Source: Chlamydiia bacterium
GTDB taxonomy: Bacteria; Chlamydiota; Chlamydiia; Chlamydiales; FEN-1388
Length of the DNA: 6,328 bases
Reading direction: 5' to 3'
Assembly (NCBI GenBank): GCA_023269335.1
Contig: JAHFTM010000011.1
Coordinates: 1-6,328 of the forward strand
Each line of letters starts with the position of its first letter. Position 1 is the first letter of the stretch. Below the pieces are notes generated by a model. The model did not search any database. It worked only from the letters and a program-made list of their open reading frames with translations, and was not told the DNA's origin. Below, piece after piece: positions 5,876-6,328 of this stretch. The position numbers and the translations under genes were made by a program.

Positions 5876-6328
5876 TTACTTTTTAAGCAGCACTTTTACG
5901 ATGAGATAAAGGGAATAGATCACCACGAGTGAGACGATGATATCGGTGAATGTAAAGTCCATTTTGTGCAATAAATCGAGGCAGTGTTCGCCAAAAAAAT
6001 AGCCGATAGCCAGAAAAGTGGACGCCCAAATGATAGCACCACTATAAGCAAAAGGTGCAAATTCTAGATAATGAAGTCGTGAAACGCCTACTAACAAGCC
6101 AGAAAAATGACGTACACCAGGGATAAAATATCCAAATAACAATAGCCATTTGCCATAACGAATAAAGTAGCTATGTATTGTTTCCCAGCGGTCATGGTCA
6201 AGGCCTATCCAGCTACCATATTTTTTAATGAAAAATTTGTCTGCCATGCGTCCCAGAAAGTAGCTTGTAGTAATACCAAACATACTTCCGGCATAGGCTG
6301 CGATAATTGTTGGAAATAGCTCAAGCTT
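5876..6328 (-). CDS. DedA/SNARE-associated family membrane protein (5' partial)
   Basis: The frame stays open to the right edge, so the start is outside the window; the ATG at 6283 is internal, being preceded in frame by residues (LFPTIIAAYAGS) that fit the family. About 150 residues are seen. Family marks are SYFLGR near the N-side, the core GYFIPGVRHF (from 6133 down to 6104), then 'GVSRL', 'FAPFAYSGAIIWAS' and 'GYFFGE', and a last membrane segment ending in VKVLLKK. DedA proteins are inner-membrane proteins linked to membrane homeostasis, with proposed roles in lipid carrier (undecaprenyl-phosphate) or lipid translocation and in proton-coupled transport. In the E. coli YqjA type two Arg flank this motif; here the first is Tyr (GYFIPGVR) and the second is kept, which agrees with my memory of a GYFIPGVRH subfamily rather than decay. 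It is followed on the same strand by the 367-residue gene. Family firm, substrate unknown. Confidence 0.9.
   Translation of the reverse strand, partial: KLELFPTIIAAYAGSMFGITTSYFLGRMADKFFIKKYGSWIGLDHDRWETIHSYFIRYGKWLLLFGYFIPGVRHFSGLLVGVSRLHYLEFAPFAYSGAIIWASTFLAIGYFFGEHCLDLLHKMDFTFTDIIVSLVVIYSLYLIVKVLLKK

Noticed and set aside
6323..6328. AAGCTT exactly at the right edge
   Set aside because: This is a HindIII site and could mark the end of a cloned fragment, but the same 6 bases occur by chance (for example at 1877-1882 only the related AAGCTT-like context) and they carry DedA codons; no biological meaning claimed.
1..6328. tRNA, rRNA, insertion sequence or integration site
   Set aside because: No cloverleaf, rRNA segment, transposase motif or terminal inverted repeat with target duplication was recognised on reading both strands.

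Overview
The window carries two convergent gene blocks on bacterial DNA of moderate to low G+C (roughly 40% by eye). Genes are tightly packed with clear Shine-Dalgarno sites. The protein families (hybrid histidine kinase, CHASE sensor, DedA) are widespread, so the lineage cannot be fixed. A Gram-negative host such as a gammaproteobacterium or a Chlamydia-like amoeba symbiont would fit, but this is only an impression.

Left block, + strand, 1-4281: a signal-transduction operon of three genes. The first (1-551, 5' end missing) is the C-terminal part of a sensor-kinase-like protein whose ATPase domain keeps the DNGLGI G1 box but has lost the N-box asparagine and the glycine-rich G2 box. Seven bases later comes a 1108-residue hybrid histidine kinase (559-3885) with seven N-terminal membrane segments, an extracytoplasmic CHASE domain, an eighth membrane segment, PAS, HisKA, HATPase and two receiver domains. 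A 131-residue stand-alone receiver (3886-4281) starts on the base after the kinase stop codon. The reading is one membrane-anchored phosphorelay: ligand sensing by CHASE, autophosphorylation at His627, transfer to the attached receivers and probably to the separate receiver. No HPt domain and no DNA-binding output domain is visible. The partial upstream protein may be a regulatory pseudokinase.

Middle, 4282-4365: a short AT-rich convergent intergenic stretch with inverted and repeated TTTGATTT-type motifs and no convincing terminator.

Right block, - strand, 6328-4366, read right to left: a 5'-truncated DedA/SNARE-associated membrane protein of the GYFIPGVRHF type; a 367-residue soluble, cysteine-free, helix-rich protein of unknown family; and an 85-residue low-complexity Ala/Ser/Thr protein, also unknown. 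The two unknown genes each have a strong ribosome binding site and form the least explained part of the window. Two small dyad symmetries lie just before the start of the 367-residue gene.
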